From: Sediminibacillus dalangtanensis
GTDB taxonomy: Bacteria; Bacillota; Bacilli; Bacillales; Amphibacillaceae
Reading direction: 5' to 3'
Assembly: GCF_017792025.1 (NCBI RefSeq)
Contig: NZ_CP046956.1
Span: 2,604,001-2,668,000 of the forward strand
DNA: 64,000 bases
A model generated the notes under the pieces. It was not told where the DNA came from. It did no database searches and saw nothing but the letters and a program-made list of their open reading frames with translations. Position numbers and translations under genes: made by a program. Shown here piece by piece: positions 37,810-46,560 of the stretch. Numbering within the stretch: the stretch's first letter is position 1; the number at the start of each line of letters is the position of its first letter.

Positions 37810-39558
37810 TCACCTGCCAAGATAATCTAGCAAACGATGTTCGATTTCATCCCATTTTTCTCGATGCCATTCCACGTTTTCCTGCCGATTCGTTTGAACT
37901 TCGATAATGGACAGTCCCTCATAGCGATAACTGTCAGCCAAGGCCTGCCGCAAATCGTTCCAAGTTTCCGGCTTGGTGTATTTCCCTTCATACAATGCAC
38001 TTGCATGTTTAAAATCAACGTCCAACGGAGTGCCGAAAATAGTCTCGAAGTGGCTGGTCTGCCCTGCCTGTGGCAAGAACGAAAAAATCCCTCCACCGTT
38101 GTTGTTGATTAATACCACTGTTAAATTGAGTTGATATTGTTTGGCCGCCATCAACCCGTTGAGATCATGGAAAAAGGTTACATCACCTAATAATAGCGTC
38201 ACTTTTTCCCCTCGGGACGCTGCACCAAGTGCAGAGGAAGTGGTCCCATCAATACCATTTGCACCTCTATTGCCTAGTACCCGGATTGATTTCGGCGTAG
38301 ACATAAAGAACGTGTCCATATCGCGGATGGGCATACTATTGCCGACAAAAATAGTGCTTTTCTCCGGAGCGGCTTCTGCCAGCTGTTTCACCGTATGTCC
38401 CTCGGTTAAAGAAAATAGTTCTCTGTTTTCTTCAAGAAGCTGGGCTTTAGCCATTTTGTTCAGTTCCCTCCAGGTTTCAAGCCATTGTTGATTGTAAGAG
38501 GGTGCTGTTCCATGAAGCAATAAATCCTGACAGAGGTGGATGGGATCGGCATATATGAATTGTGCAGGAGTACCAGCAGGCTCCCGGTAACCTTGATGCG
38601 GCTCCACCACAAAGTGTTCGATATCCGGATGTTCTTTGACAAACAGCAAATACGGCTTGGAAACAGGCATGGCACCAAAACGGATAATAAAGTCCGGTTC
38701 AATTCGATCCCTGACTTGCTTGCTTTTCAGTATGGCATCATAACTTTCCATGACATTTACTTTGTCATGCTGCCCTGCCCTCAACTGTGACAGCGGATCG
38801 GCAAGTACAGGAAGCTGCCACTTTTCTGCCAGATCGCAAACGGCCTCCGCAAAATCCGGATCGAATTGAGGACCGCAGACAAGCAAGCCCTTTTGATGCA
38901 CCGATAACTGTTCAACCAGCTTGTCAAGCTGGTTTGGTTCCAATCTTTTTCCACCGGTATATGTGTGGTGATGGGATTTGCCATTATTGTCTCCCCATAT
39001 ATTGTCCAAGGAGAAATCAGGCATTAACGGTTCACGGAATGGAAAATTCAAATGGACAGGACCGGGATTCCCTTCTGAGGCAGTATGGAAAGCTCTGGCC
39101 GCTTTGCTTCGTGCATATTGCAGCATGGCAGGTGCCTCCTCTGGAAGCGCCATTTCCTGAAACCATTTGGCGTATTTTCCAAACATCTCGATTTGTTCAA
39201 TTGCCTGCGGAGCCCCGACATCCCGAAGTTCATGTGGACGATCCGCCGTCAGTACCACGAGGGGAACACGGCTGTAGTAAGCTTCTACAATCGCTGGAAA
39301 GTAGTTAGCAGCTGCTGTCCCGGAAGTACATACCATTGCCACAGGTTTATTTTGCTGCTTGGCCATACCGAGCGCAAAATAAGCCGCCGAGCGCTCATCC
39401 ATGTTCACCCAGTGATTGATATGCGGATGCTCTGCGAAAGTGACAGCGAGCGGCGTCGATCGGGAACCTGGTGAAACAACGACATCTCTCAGTCCGCTTT
39501 GATAAAGTTCATCAACAAAATTGGCAGTATATCTGGTCAACGCCTCAGTATAACTCAT
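37810..39558 (-). CDS. menD: SEPHCHC synthase (thiamine-diphosphate enzyme)
   Basis: Condenses 2-oxoglutarate-derived succinic semialdehyde-ThDP with isochorismate. 582 residues. N-terminal VVSPGSRSTPLAVTF is the MenD hallmark; the ThDP motif is LLGDVTFFHDLNGLMAA and continues to NNNGGGIF. Start: ATG at 39558 overlapping the menF stop by 4 nt (ATGA), so the two are coupled; the upstream in-frame extension lies inside menF and is excluded. Confidence 0.97.
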   Translation of the reverse strand: MSYTEALTRYTANFVDELYQSGLRDVVVSPGSRSTPLAVTFAEHPHINHWVNMDERSAAYFALGMAKQQNKPVAMVCTSGTAAANYFPAIVEAYYSRVPLVVLTADRPHELRDVGAPQAIEQIEMFGKYAKWFQEMALPEEAPAMLQYARSKAARAFHTASEGNPGPVHLNFPFREPLMPDFSLDNIWGDNNGKSHHHTYTGGKRLEPNQLDKLVEQLSVHQKGLLVCGPQFDPDFAEAVCDLAEKWQLPVLADPLSQLRAGQHDKVNVMESYDAILKSKQVRDRIEPDFIIRFGAMPVSKPYLLFVKEHPDIEHFVVEPHQGYREPAGTPAQFIYADPIHLCQDLLLHGTAPSYNQQWLETWRELNKMAKAQLLEENRELFSLTEGHTVKQLAEAAPEKSTIFVGNSMPIRDMDTFFMSTPKSIRVLGNRGANGIDGTTSSALGAASRGEKVTLLLGDVTFFHDLNGLMAAKQYQLNLTVVLINNNGGGIFSFLPQAGQTSHFETIFGTPLDVDFKHASALYEGKYTKPETWNDLRQALADSYRYEGLSIIEVQTNRQENVEWHREKWDEIEHRLLDYLGR

Positions 39559-40946
39559 GATTGTCCTCCTAAAACAGACAGCATCGGTGTGAATTTTATA
39601 TTTGTTTCCAGATACTCTTCTTCCGGATTGGAGTCTCTGACAACACCGCATCCGGCAAATAGAGAAGCATGGTCGTCCTGAATCAACGCTGACCGTATAG
39701 CAACGGCGAATTCCCCGTTTTGATAGGCATCCAGCCAGCCAATTGGTGCCCCATACCAGCCGCGGTCCAGATGTTCATGCTCACGGATGAATGCAACTGA
39801 CTCCTCGCTTGGCAGCCCGCCCAATGCAGGTGTGGGATGGAGCCGTTTCACAATGTCGAGTATGGTATAGCCTTCATGAAGAACCGCTTCTACCGGTGTA
39901 TAGAGATGCTGCAAATTTTTCAACGGATATAAAACAGGTTCATCGGGAACCCGGACCTGCTCACAACATGCAGATACTGCTTTCTTGATCATTTCTACAA
40001 CAAACTGATGTTCACTACGGTTTTTTTCATCGGTCAATAGCTGCTGACCGATCCGGTTATCTTCTGCTTCCGTTGTTCCCCTGGGTGCAGTTCCGGCGAG
40101 ACACGTAGACAACAGTTTTTTATCCTCCACCTTCACCAAGCGTTCCGGTGTGGCGCCTAAAAAACAATCCTCTTCGTTTTCAAAGGCAAAAATGTAACTA
40201 TTTGTCTGGGAGGCTGTCAATGCTTTTAAGACCGGGGCCACATTTGCCTTGTCCGAAAATTGGACGCGAAGCTCACGGGCGAGCACGATTTTTTCGGTCT
40301 CCCCTTGCTTGATCGTTTCAGTTGCCTCACGTACGAGCTGCTTCCATGCTAAGGGTTCCACTTCGCTCTTCGATGAAACAAAAGGACCCTCAGGCAATGT
40401 AACAGAGGACAAAAGCAACCGTCTGTCTTGCTCCATGCGCTGTTCGATATCAGCTGACCTATCGTCCTGATCAACCACGATGTTGCTCGTCAAATAATGT
40501 TTTCCGTTTACCACAGTAAGCAAGTAAGCGGGTATTCGAAGCTTGCTGTCGGGAAAAGACTCCCACAGGGAAGTGACAGGTTTAGCAGGATCAAAAGAGA
40601 ATCCTCCGAATGCAATGGGCCCTGTTCCCGGTTTACGTTGTGGATTATGGATAATCGCTTCCTGAATCATTTTCTTCCATTTACTTTCCATTTGTTCAAA
40701 TCGATTATTTCCCGAAGCAGTTAAAGCACGGGCCTCTCCAGCTCCTGCCAGCATGAGACTGCCCGCAGCATTCCCCCAAAAAATTCGTCCGCCATCAAAA
40801 GAAAAACCGTTGGCGAAAAAAGAAACCGGATCAATTGCAGGCACTGGTTCGGTAAAACTTAATAATTGGGAATCCTGTTTTGACCTGGCTGCAGTCACTG
40901 CTTCCTCAACAGCAAGTCCCAATTCTTTCAATTCTGTTTGAATCAT
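39555..40946 (-). CDS. menF: Isochorismate synthase
   Basis: First committed menaquinone enzyme, from chorismate to isochorismate. 463 residues; the chorismate-binding domain is in the C-terminal half with LAGTAPRGTTEAEDN, LHPTPALGGLP and the terminal FAGCGVV segment with Glu-rich loops. Start: ATG at 40946 with SD GGAGGGTATC; seven upstream codons are excluded. It opens the menFDHB unit and is divergent from menA. Confidence 0.95.
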   Translation of the reverse strand: MIQTELKELGLAVEEAVTAARSKQDSQLLSFTEPVPAIDPVSFFANGFSFDGGRIFWGNAAGSLMLAGAGEARALTASGNNRFEQMESKWKKMIQEAIIHNPQRKPGTGPIAFGGFSFDPAKPVTSLWESFPDSKLRIPAYLLTVVNGKHYLTSNIVVDQDDRSADIEQRMEQDRRLLLSSVTLPEGPFVSSKSEVEPLAWKQLVREATETIKQGETEKIVLARELRVQFSDKANVAPVLKALTASQTNSYIFAFENEEDCFLGATPERLVKVEDKKLLSTCLAGTAPRGTTEAEDNRIGQQLLTDEKNRSEHQFVVEMIKKAVSACCEQVRVPDEPVLYPLKNLQHLYTPVEAVLHEGYTILDIVKRLHPTPALGGLPSEESVAFIREHEHLDRGWYGAPIGWLDAYQNGEFAVAIRSALIQDDHASLFAGCGVVRDSNPEEEYLETNIKFTPMLSVLGGQS

Positions 40947-41294
40947 GTATGATACCCTCCAATACAATAGGGAGAAAGTATGTGATTATTTCTTCCAATA
41001 TAAGTACAGAAACGAGCACCGGTCGCTCGACAGGCCAGCCGCCTCCTGTATCTATTTACCCATAAATAAGGCACATTAATAAAAAATATAACTTTCAAGC
41101 TATAAAAGCAAGTATTCAAACCTGTATTGCAGACTTGCGACCACTATCTATTTTATTCCCTTTTCGTTCGTTTCTCAACAATTGCCACTAATTCCTAGTA
41201 AATTATTATAATAGATAATTGACACCGTCCCGTCGTTTCCCTAAACTTAATATGATATACCACGATTTGAAGGCTTACGTAAGGAGAGAACCAT
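40947..41294. other. Divergent menF-menA control region
   Basis: About 350 nt with no gene. It contains the menA promoter and, for menF, a TATAAT on the minus strand at 41210-41205 without a good -35. No known operator was recognised. Confidence 0.5.
41219..41247 (+). promoter_or_regulatory. menA promoter
   Basis: TTGACA (41219-41224), 17 nt, TAAACT (41242-41247), about 48 nt before the menA start. Confidence 0.6.
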
Positions 41295-42242
41295 ATGCAA
41301 TCCCTTGATAAAAACGCAATCAGCAGTGCGCTCAATGAAAAAGCAGGGTTTCAAGTTTGGTGGCGTCTGTTACGCCCGCATACCCTAACTGCTTCGTTTG
41401 TACCTGTTTTTGTCGGTACAATGGCAGCAATGCTGGATGCTTCCGTTAATTTCTGGTTATTTGCAGCAATGCTGCTGGCTTCCATGCTTATCCAGGCGGC
41501 AACCAATATGTTCAATGAATACTATGATTTTGTCAGAGGGTTGGACAACGAAAAATCCGTCGGAATCGGCGGCACGATTGTCCGGGACGGAGTCGCTCCT
41601 CAGACAGTGCTGCGCTTGGCGTTGAGCTTCTTCGCCGTAGCCATACTGCTCGGTGTCTATATTTGTCTGGAATCCAGCTGGTGGATTGCCGGAATCGGGA
41701 TCATTTCCATGCTGTGCGGCTATTTATACACAGGCGGACCTTATCCAATCGCATACACCCCTTTTGGGGAATTGATCGCCGGTTTTTTCATGGGTACAGT
41801 CATCATTGGAATTAGTTACTTTATTCAAACGATGGAAGTAACCGGCGCCGTTGTGTGGATTTCCATTCCTGTCGCTATTCTTATCGGCACGATTATGCTG
41901 TCGAATAACATCAGGGACTTGGAAGGGGACAAGGAAAACGGAAGGAAAACAATCGCTATTTTAGTCGGCAGAAAGAATGCGGTGATACTGCTTGCGGCCT
42001 TATTTGCTGTCAGCTATATATTAATGGCGATTTATGTACTTACAGGTATCCTGCCTATCTGGTCTTTCATCACCTTGCTTGGCACAAAAAAAGCAGTAAG
42101 TGCAGTCAAGGGCTTTAAAGGAAAAACCGTTAATTTGGAAATGATGCCGGCAATGAAAGCAACCGCGCAGACCAACACCTTTTTTGGTTTACTGCTAGGA
42201 CTGTCGTTGCTGATTGAATATTTCATCCCATTTCACCTTTAA
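41295..42242 (+). CDS. menA: 1,4-Dihydroxy-2-naphthoate prenyltransferase
   Basis: Membrane enzyme that attaches the polyprenyl chain to DHNA, giving demethylmenaquinone. 315 residues, about eight TM helices. The first Asp-rich prenyl diphosphate site is NMFNEYYDF with the following D, and the second is NNIRDLEGDKENGRKT. Start: ATG at 41295 with SD AAGGAGAGA. It is followed by its own terminator, then a family-D repeat and the menI-like gene. Confidence 0.96.
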   Translation: MQSLDKNAISSALNEKAGFQVWWRLLRPHTLTASFVPVFVGTMAAMLDASVNFWLFAAMLLASMLIQAATNMFNEYYDFVRGLDNEKSVGIGGTIVRDGVAPQTVLRLALSFFAVAILLGVYICLESSWWIAGIGIISMLCGYLYTGGPYPIAYTPFGELIAGFFMGTVIIGISYFIQTMEVTGAVVWISIPVAILIGTIMLSNNIRDLEGDKENGRKTIAILVGRKNAVILLAALFAVSYILMAIYVLTGILPIWSFITLLGTKKAVSAVKGFKGKTVNLEMMPAMKATAQTNTFFGLLLGLSLLIEYFIPFHL

Positions 42243-42255
42243 ACACACCAAAGAG

Positions 42256-42285
42256 AACGACAAGCTGCCGACTTGTCGTTTTTTT
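42256..42285 (+). terminator. menA terminator
   Basis: Perfect AACGACAAG/CTTGTCGTT stem, 7-nt loop, run of seven Ts. Confidence 0.9.
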
Positions 42286-42344
42286 AATGTATAGGAAATT
42301 ATAAATTTAATTGACTGTGGATAATTATTGGCTGAAACAGTCAC

Positions 42345-42523
42345 GTCCAGCTTCAGCGCCTACCCCCTCGAGGTCTTAAGCCCACCCTCTGTGTGGCAAA
42401 AAGCGCCACGCCGAAGCTGTTCTTAAGCTTGTCGGAGGCCCAAACGATGTGGGTCATGCAGGCGTTGCCACAGGACGTGGCGGCTTTAGCCTGTACTCCT
42501 TTAAACAGGCGCTTGCGCTTTTG
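42345..42523 (-). repeat. Family-D structured repeat, complete, minus orientation
   Basis: Same element as 27646-27825 in the opposite orientation, with AGCGCCT/AGGCGCT ends, CTTAAG arms and GTGGC/GCCAC tip. The middle of the long stem is partly unpaired here, while the outer arms and tip are kept. Confidence 0.88.
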
Positions 42524-42633
42524 TTCTTCGATAATACGGAAATCCGGTATAGCTAACGGTGCAGAACAACAGGAAGGAAAATGGACGTTTCATCCCCACA
42601 ACCCCGGGAAATATGATAGAAAGGATGTTTACT

Positions 42634-43020
42634 ATGAATCTTGAAAACACCTTAATGGAAGCACTTGGAATGCAGGTAATCACACAGGAGAAGGATTTAG
42701 TGGAAATAACCATGCCGGTAAACAAACAAACACACCAGCCCATGGGTTTTTTGCATGGAGGGGCGAGCGTCGCATTGGCAGAATCAGCGGCGAGCATCGC
42801 TTCTTTCTTGAATGTCGATGCCGACAAATACCAAATTTTCGGTATTGAGATCAATGCCAATCATATAAAAAGCAAACGTTCCGGAATAGTTACTGGAAGG
42901 GCTACCCCTCTTCATCTCGGCAAGACGACCATGGTTTGGGACATTAAAATTGTAGACGAACAAGAACGGCTCATTTCTGTCTCCCGCTGTACAGTGGGAG
43001 TCGTGCCCTTGAAAAACTAA
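42634..43020 (+). CDS. menI: Hotdog thioesterase, probable DHNA-CoA thioesterase
   Basis: 128 residues, PaaI/YuxO-type hotdog fold. Signature GFLHGGASVALAES with the catalytic Glu/His region, then GIEINANHIKSKRSG. B. subtilis YuxO is a candidate for the DHNA-CoA hydrolysis step of menaquinone synthesis, and this gene lies next to menA, which supports that role. Start: ATG at 42634, 9 nt after SD AGAAAGGA; the ATG at 42625 is too close to the SD. Function from context is inference. Confidence 0.83.
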   Translation: MNLENTLMEALGMQVITQEKDLVEITMPVNKQTHQPMGFLHGGASVALAESAASIASFLNVDADKYQIFGIEINANHIKSKRSGIVTGRATPLHLGKTTMVWDIKIVDEQERLISVSRCTVGVVPLKN

Positions 43021-43099
43021 GAAAAACGCTGGGCACCTTGCCCATCCCAATAGAGAAGCACTTATCCTCTCCAAACCTGCAAGAAAGGAGAAGAGTGTA

Positions 43100-43474
43100 A
43101 TGGATCAAGAAAAACTCGAACATTATAAACAATTATTAGTAACGATGAAAAAAGAGGCGCAAGAAGAACTTGGCCAAAACGCCGACAGCTATAATTTGGA
43201 TAAGGAATATCCTGACGACTCCATCGGAGAATTTACCAACTATGATAATCACCCGGCCGACTTGGGGACCGAAATGTTCGAACGGGAAAAGGCGGCCACG
43301 CTCAATTCACAGGCACGTCAGCGATTAAGCGAAATCGAACATGCGCTGGATAAAATCGACAAAGGCACCTACGGATTCAGTGAATCATCAGGAAAACCAA
43401 TACCGGAAGAGCGTCTGGAGATAGAACCAACTGCACGTTATCTCGTCGAGGAAGTCGACGGAAACGACGAATAA
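43100..43474 (+). CDS. yteA: YteA-like DksA/TraR-family protein without zinc cysteines
   Basis: 124 residues: a long N-terminal coiled coil (about 1-85) with the DNHPADLGTEMFEREKAATL block, then the C-terminal DksA-like region YGFSESSGKPIPEERLEIEP. The zinc-finger cysteines of DksA/TraR are all replaced, so zinc binding is not expected. B. subtilis yteA also neighbours menA. Start: ATG at 43100 with SD AGAAAGGAG. Function in Bacillus is unknown; ppGpp/RNA polymerase effects should not be assumed. Confidence 0.9.
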   Translation: MDQEKLEHYKQLLVTMKKEAQEELGQNADSYNLDKEYPDDSIGEFTNYDNHPADLGTEMFEREKAATLNSQARQRLSEIEHALDKIDKGTYGFSESSGKPIPEERLEIEPTARYLVEEVDGNDE

Positions 43475-43482
43475 AGAGAAAA

Positions 43483-43770
43483 GAGGCCTGGACAAAAGCT
43501 TGGCCACCAAAGCAAAAACCGAGCGAATTCTAAATGCTGTGTGAATTCGCTCGGTTTTTTGTAAAGTTAGACTTCCTTTTATCCTGTTGTTTGATGCGTG
43601 CTTCAAATCGCTACGGCAAGATACGACGCGTGCCCGCGGAAAGCGAAGGACCTTGCCGGAGTGGAGAGTTGCACTTTTCATAAGAGAAGGGTAGAACGGT
43701 TTACTTTTTTCTAGTCAAAAAACCGAACGAATTCGTCCGGTTTTTATTTTGATCACGATGCTTTTGTTTT
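43483..43770 (+). repeat. Family-A element with both inverted ends
   Basis: About 288 nt. Left end GGACAAAAGCTT (43490-43501) and right end ATGCTTTTGTTT (43758-43769) are imperfect inverted repeats. Inside: a CCGAGCGAATTC/GAATTCGCTCGG terminator-like hairpin (43516-43558), the core TGCCCGCGGAAAGCGAAGGA, and a second short CCGAACGAATTCGTCCGG hairpin (43724-43741). The first hairpin can terminate yteA. Confidence 0.85.
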
Positions 43771-43778
43771 TGTGAACG

Positions 43779-44366
43779 TTAAGATACGGCCATCCTCTTT
43801 TTCTCCAGCCATGGTTTCAGCTTTATAAACAGTGGTACGAAAAGCGCACCAATAACGATTCCTTTAATTACATTAAAGGGAAGAATACCTGCTGTTACCG
43901 TCACCAGTTTCACCTGATCACTCATCGATTCCCACCCCATAAACAGACTGTAAGCGGGCAAAAGGACAAAGTAATTCAGCAGCCCCATTCCCACGGCCAT
44001 GACAACCGTGCCTGTTACTAATCCGGAAACAAGACTCTTTACCCCTTTGAACTTATGGTAGAGCATAGATACTGGAACTATAAACAGGACACCGGCGAGG
44101 AAATTGGAAGCAATGCCGATTGGATCTCCTGCACCTGTATAGATCAAATAAAGCAGATTTTTGACTGCTTCCACGATGATTCCTGCTCCAGGTGAAAAAA
44201 TCAGTGCTGCAATCAATGCCGGAACTTCACTGAAATCAACTTTCAAATATTGTGGGAGCATCGGAAGTGGAAAATTCAAAAACATCAACATCATTGAAAT
44301 AGTTCCCAGAAGTGCCAAAATAATTAATTTTAATAAATGCGAAGATTGCTTGGTTGTGGTAGCCAA
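43779..44366 (-). CDS. ribU: Riboflavin ECF transporter S component
   Basis: Riboflavin-specific membrane component (RibU/YpaA) that works with the shared EcfA/A'/T module. 195 residues, about five or six TM helices. Conserved RibU patterns: LPQYLKVDFSEVPALIAALI near the N-terminus, PGAGIIVEAVKNLLY and GIASNFLAGVLF. Start: TTG at 44366, 8 nt after SD AAGGAGG; the upstream ATG precedes the SD. An FMN riboswitch upstream confirms the substrate class. Confidence 0.94.
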   Translation of the reverse strand: MATTTKQSSHLLKLIILALLGTISMMLMFLNFPLPMLPQYLKVDFSEVPALIAALIFSPGAGIIVEAVKNLLYLIYTGAGDPIGIASNFLAGVLFIVPVSMLYHKFKGVKSLVSGLVTGTVVMAVGMGLLNYFVLLPAYSLFMGWESMSDQVKLVTVTAGILPFNVIKGIVIGALFVPLFIKLKPWLEKKRMAVS

Positions 44367-44449
44367 TATCTTCTCCTCCTTCATCTTTTGCATCGAATCC
44401 TATCTGGCGATGAAGGTGAAACAGAATCCCTATGAATCAAGAAAGCCAT

Positions 44450-44485
44450 TTAAAAACCCTAAAGCTCATTTAAGCTTCAGGGTTT
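44450..44485 (-). terminator. FMN-riboswitch expression-platform terminator
   Basis: On the minus strand AAACCCTGAAGCT pairs with AGCTTTAGGGTTT (one mismatch), followed by a T-rich run, between the aptamer and ribU. Confidence 0.8.
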
Positions 44486-44533
44486 ATGTTCAGAGGGAAT
44501 AAAGGCAGTATGACACATGCCTTTTCTGTTCCG

Positions 44534-44671
44534 TATCTTCTCCCATCCAGACTGTAACTGTCGGTCCTGGAATTTCACCAGGTCAGCCATCCGGCGTGTG
44601 CCGGACAGGTCACGGACTTAGAGCTTAAGCTCTTCACCGTCGGTCGGGAATTTCACCCTGCCCCGAAGATA
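44534..44671 (-). promoter_or_regulatory. FMN riboswitch (RFN element)
   Basis: On the minus strand all RFN blocks are present in order: TATCTTCGGGGCAGGGTGAA, ATTCCCGACCGACGGT, the GAGCTTAAGCTC variable stem, AGTCCGTGACC, the GGTGAAATTCCAGGACCGAC block and closing GGGAGAAGATA. It should repress ribU when FMN is abundant. Confidence 0.97.
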
Positions 44672-44738
44672 GAATCGATATTTATTTGGTAATCTTATTA
44701 TACTACCTATCCCAACATTTGCAAACAGAAACGTTCCA

Positions 44739-45797
44739 TTAGTCCTCCAGCGGATTCAAGCTTTCATTGCCGGTCATCTCGGCAATCATCTTGACCAGTA
44801 AGTCAATTTCTTCATCCATATCCTTGATGCTGACTGTTTCCACCGGTGAGTGCATGTACCTTAGTGGAAGAGAAACGAGTCCAACTGGAACACCTTGGCC
44901 AGTAAGACGCATTTTGTCTGCATCAGTGCCTGTAGCACGTTGGGTCAATTCATATTGCACCCGCAAGTTCAGGGAACGGGCAGCTCTCTCCAACAACTGA
45001 TTGATTTTGATGTTGATCGGTGCTCCTTTTGCCAGGACCGGCCCTTTTTCCAATTGGACGTCCCCATATTTATTTTTGTTCACACCTGGATAATCGGTCG
45101 CAAAAGTTACATCACAGGCAATCGCCATATCGGGTTCAATACCTGCAGCAGCAAAATAAGCACCACCCATATTGGTTTCCTCGTTTACTGTACTAGCAGC
45201 ATACACCCCTACTTTTACTTGCTTCTCCGCGAGGCGTCGAAGCACTTCCGCCACCATGAAAGCACCTGTCCGATTATCCAGGCCGCGGCCGGATATATAT
45301 CGATCGAGCAGGACTTCCGGTTCCCGTTTGTAGACGGCCAAATCACCAATTTGAACATACTTTTCCATTTCTTCTTTCGAACGGGCACCACAATCAATGA
45401 ACAAGTCCTCTAAATCGAAATCCCCTTTAATACCGCCATGATGTTGGGCATTGACACCAATGACGCCGGTGATATCTTCCGCATACCCTAACACCGTCAC
45501 TTTCATCCCAATCGCGGCTTTCGGATTGATACCGCCCATTTTATCAAAATGAAGATAACCCTGCTCATCAATCCGGTTGATCACAAGGGCGATTTCATCA
45601 CAGTGACCGGCCAAGAGGATTTTGAATTCAGCATCCGGATTGAGTACACCGATTGCATTCCCTGCATTGTCGGTTATTACCTTGTCAGCAAAAGGTCTGA
45701 CATAGTCGATCCATTTTTTTTGAATGTTCATTTCCATACTGGACGGAGATGGTGTCCGCAGTAAGTCCATTAAAAATTGTTGTCTGTTTTGTTCCAT
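44739..45797 (-). CDS. M42-family aminopeptidase
   Basis: 352 residues, cytoplasmic, predicted dodecameric metallo-aminopeptidase. Ligands: LLAGHCDEIA (first His-x-Asp), SGRGLDNRTGA (bridging Asp), STVNEETNMGGA (catalytic and metal Glu), CDVTFATDYPG (Asp) and YMHSPVET (His). It belongs to the YtoP/YsdC/FrvX group. Start: ATG at 45797; 13 upstream in-frame codons contain only a weak site and the SD GGAGGAAC is close before 45797. It is divergent from the thioredoxin-like gene. Confidence 0.92.
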   Translation of the reverse strand: MEQNRQQFLMDLLRTPSPSSMEMNIQKKWIDYVRPFADKVITDNAGNAIGVLNPDAEFKILLAGHCDEIALVINRIDEQGYLHFDKMGGINPKAAIGMKVTVLGYAEDITGVIGVNAQHHGGIKGDFDLEDLFIDCGARSKEEMEKYVQIGDLAVYKREPEVLLDRYISGRGLDNRTGAFMVAEVLRRLAEKQVKVGVYAASTVNEETNMGGAYFAAAGIEPDMAIACDVTFATDYPGVNKNKYGDVQLEKGPVLAKGAPINIKINQLLERAARSLNLRVQYELTQRATGTDADKMRLTGQGVPVGLVSLPLRYMHSPVETVSIKDMDEEIDLLVKMIAEMTGNESLNPLED

Positions 45798-45905
45798 ATG
45801 TAGTTCCTCCTTTATCACATAGGTTAATGATACCAAAAATTTGGGAAAACACTAAATGTTGTGAAGCAGCATCCGTTTTGAATCAAAAAATTAGGAGTGA
45901 TACAG

Positions 45906-46463
45906 TTGAATTTAGAAAGTTGGTATCAAAAAGGAATCGGTCCAGATGAATATATTGAATCGATGCAGCAGCATAGAGACAATTTGTTGTACGTATATGA
46001 CCATTTTACTTTACCTGAAGACGACCCGTTTTTCGAGCAGCTTGCAAAAGAAAATCTCCGCGTCATCGCCTTAACAGAGGACTGGTGTGGGGATGCCATG
46101 ATGAATGTACCGATTTTGTTCCACCTTGCCGAACGGACGGAAATGGACGTACATCTGCTTGCCCGTGATCAAAACCTGGAGTTAATGGATCAATATTTAA
46201 CAAATGGAAAGGCACGCTCCATTCCGATTTTCATTTTTATCGATGGTAACGGCCAGGAGATTGCAAAATGGGGACCGCGGGCTCCCGAGGTGCAGCAGTT
46301 CATTGATGAATCCATGGCCAACCTTCCTGAAAAAGACACAGCAGATTACCAAGAAAAACGGCAGGAAATGTTCACTTTCATAACCAAATCATTTCGAGAT
46401 AACACGGACTTCTGGCAGCAAACGTATCAAAGTATTCTTTCCACTTTAAAAAAGGCAATCTAA
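45906..46463 (+). CDS. Thioredoxin-like protein with a single-Cys WCGDA motif
   Basis: 185 residues. The thioredoxin-like core has EDWCGDAMMNVPILF, where the second active-site Cys is replaced by Ala, and the cis-Pro region SIPIFIFID. The family (thioredoxin family proteins of Bacillaceae) often keeps one Cys, so disulfide reductase activity of the classic kind is doubtful. N-terminal helix pair about 1-45. Start: TTG at 45906 with SD TAGGAG, 8 nt. Followed by a strong terminator. Confidence 0.85.
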   Translation: MNLESWYQKGIGPDEYIESMQQHRDNLLYVYDHFTLPEDDPFFEQLAKENLRVIALTEDWCGDAMMNVPILFHLAERTEMDVHLLARDQNLELMDQYLTNGKARSIPIFIFIDGNGQEIAKWGPRAPEVQQFIDESMANLPEKDTADYQEKRQEMFTFITKSFRDNTDFWQQTYQSILSTLKKAI

Positions 46464-46471
46464 ATCCCCTT

Positions 46472-46498
46472 ATCCCCGGCTTATGCCGGGGATTTTTA
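46472..46498 (+). terminator. Terminator of the thioredoxin-like gene
   Basis: CCCCGGC/GCCGGGG stem, TTAT loop, followed by ATTTTTA. Confidence 0.9.
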
Positions 46499-46560
46499 TA
46501 CTATGGAGGAGACCTTTTGGAGATACTGGTAGTAAAAAAACAAAAGGTGAGCTTACGCAT

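Noticed and set aside
41201-41220. PerR/Fur-like palindrome between menF and menA
   Set aside because: The A/T-rich sequence AATTATTATAATAGATAATT does not keep the 7-1-7 symmetry; it is better explained as promoter -10 sequence.
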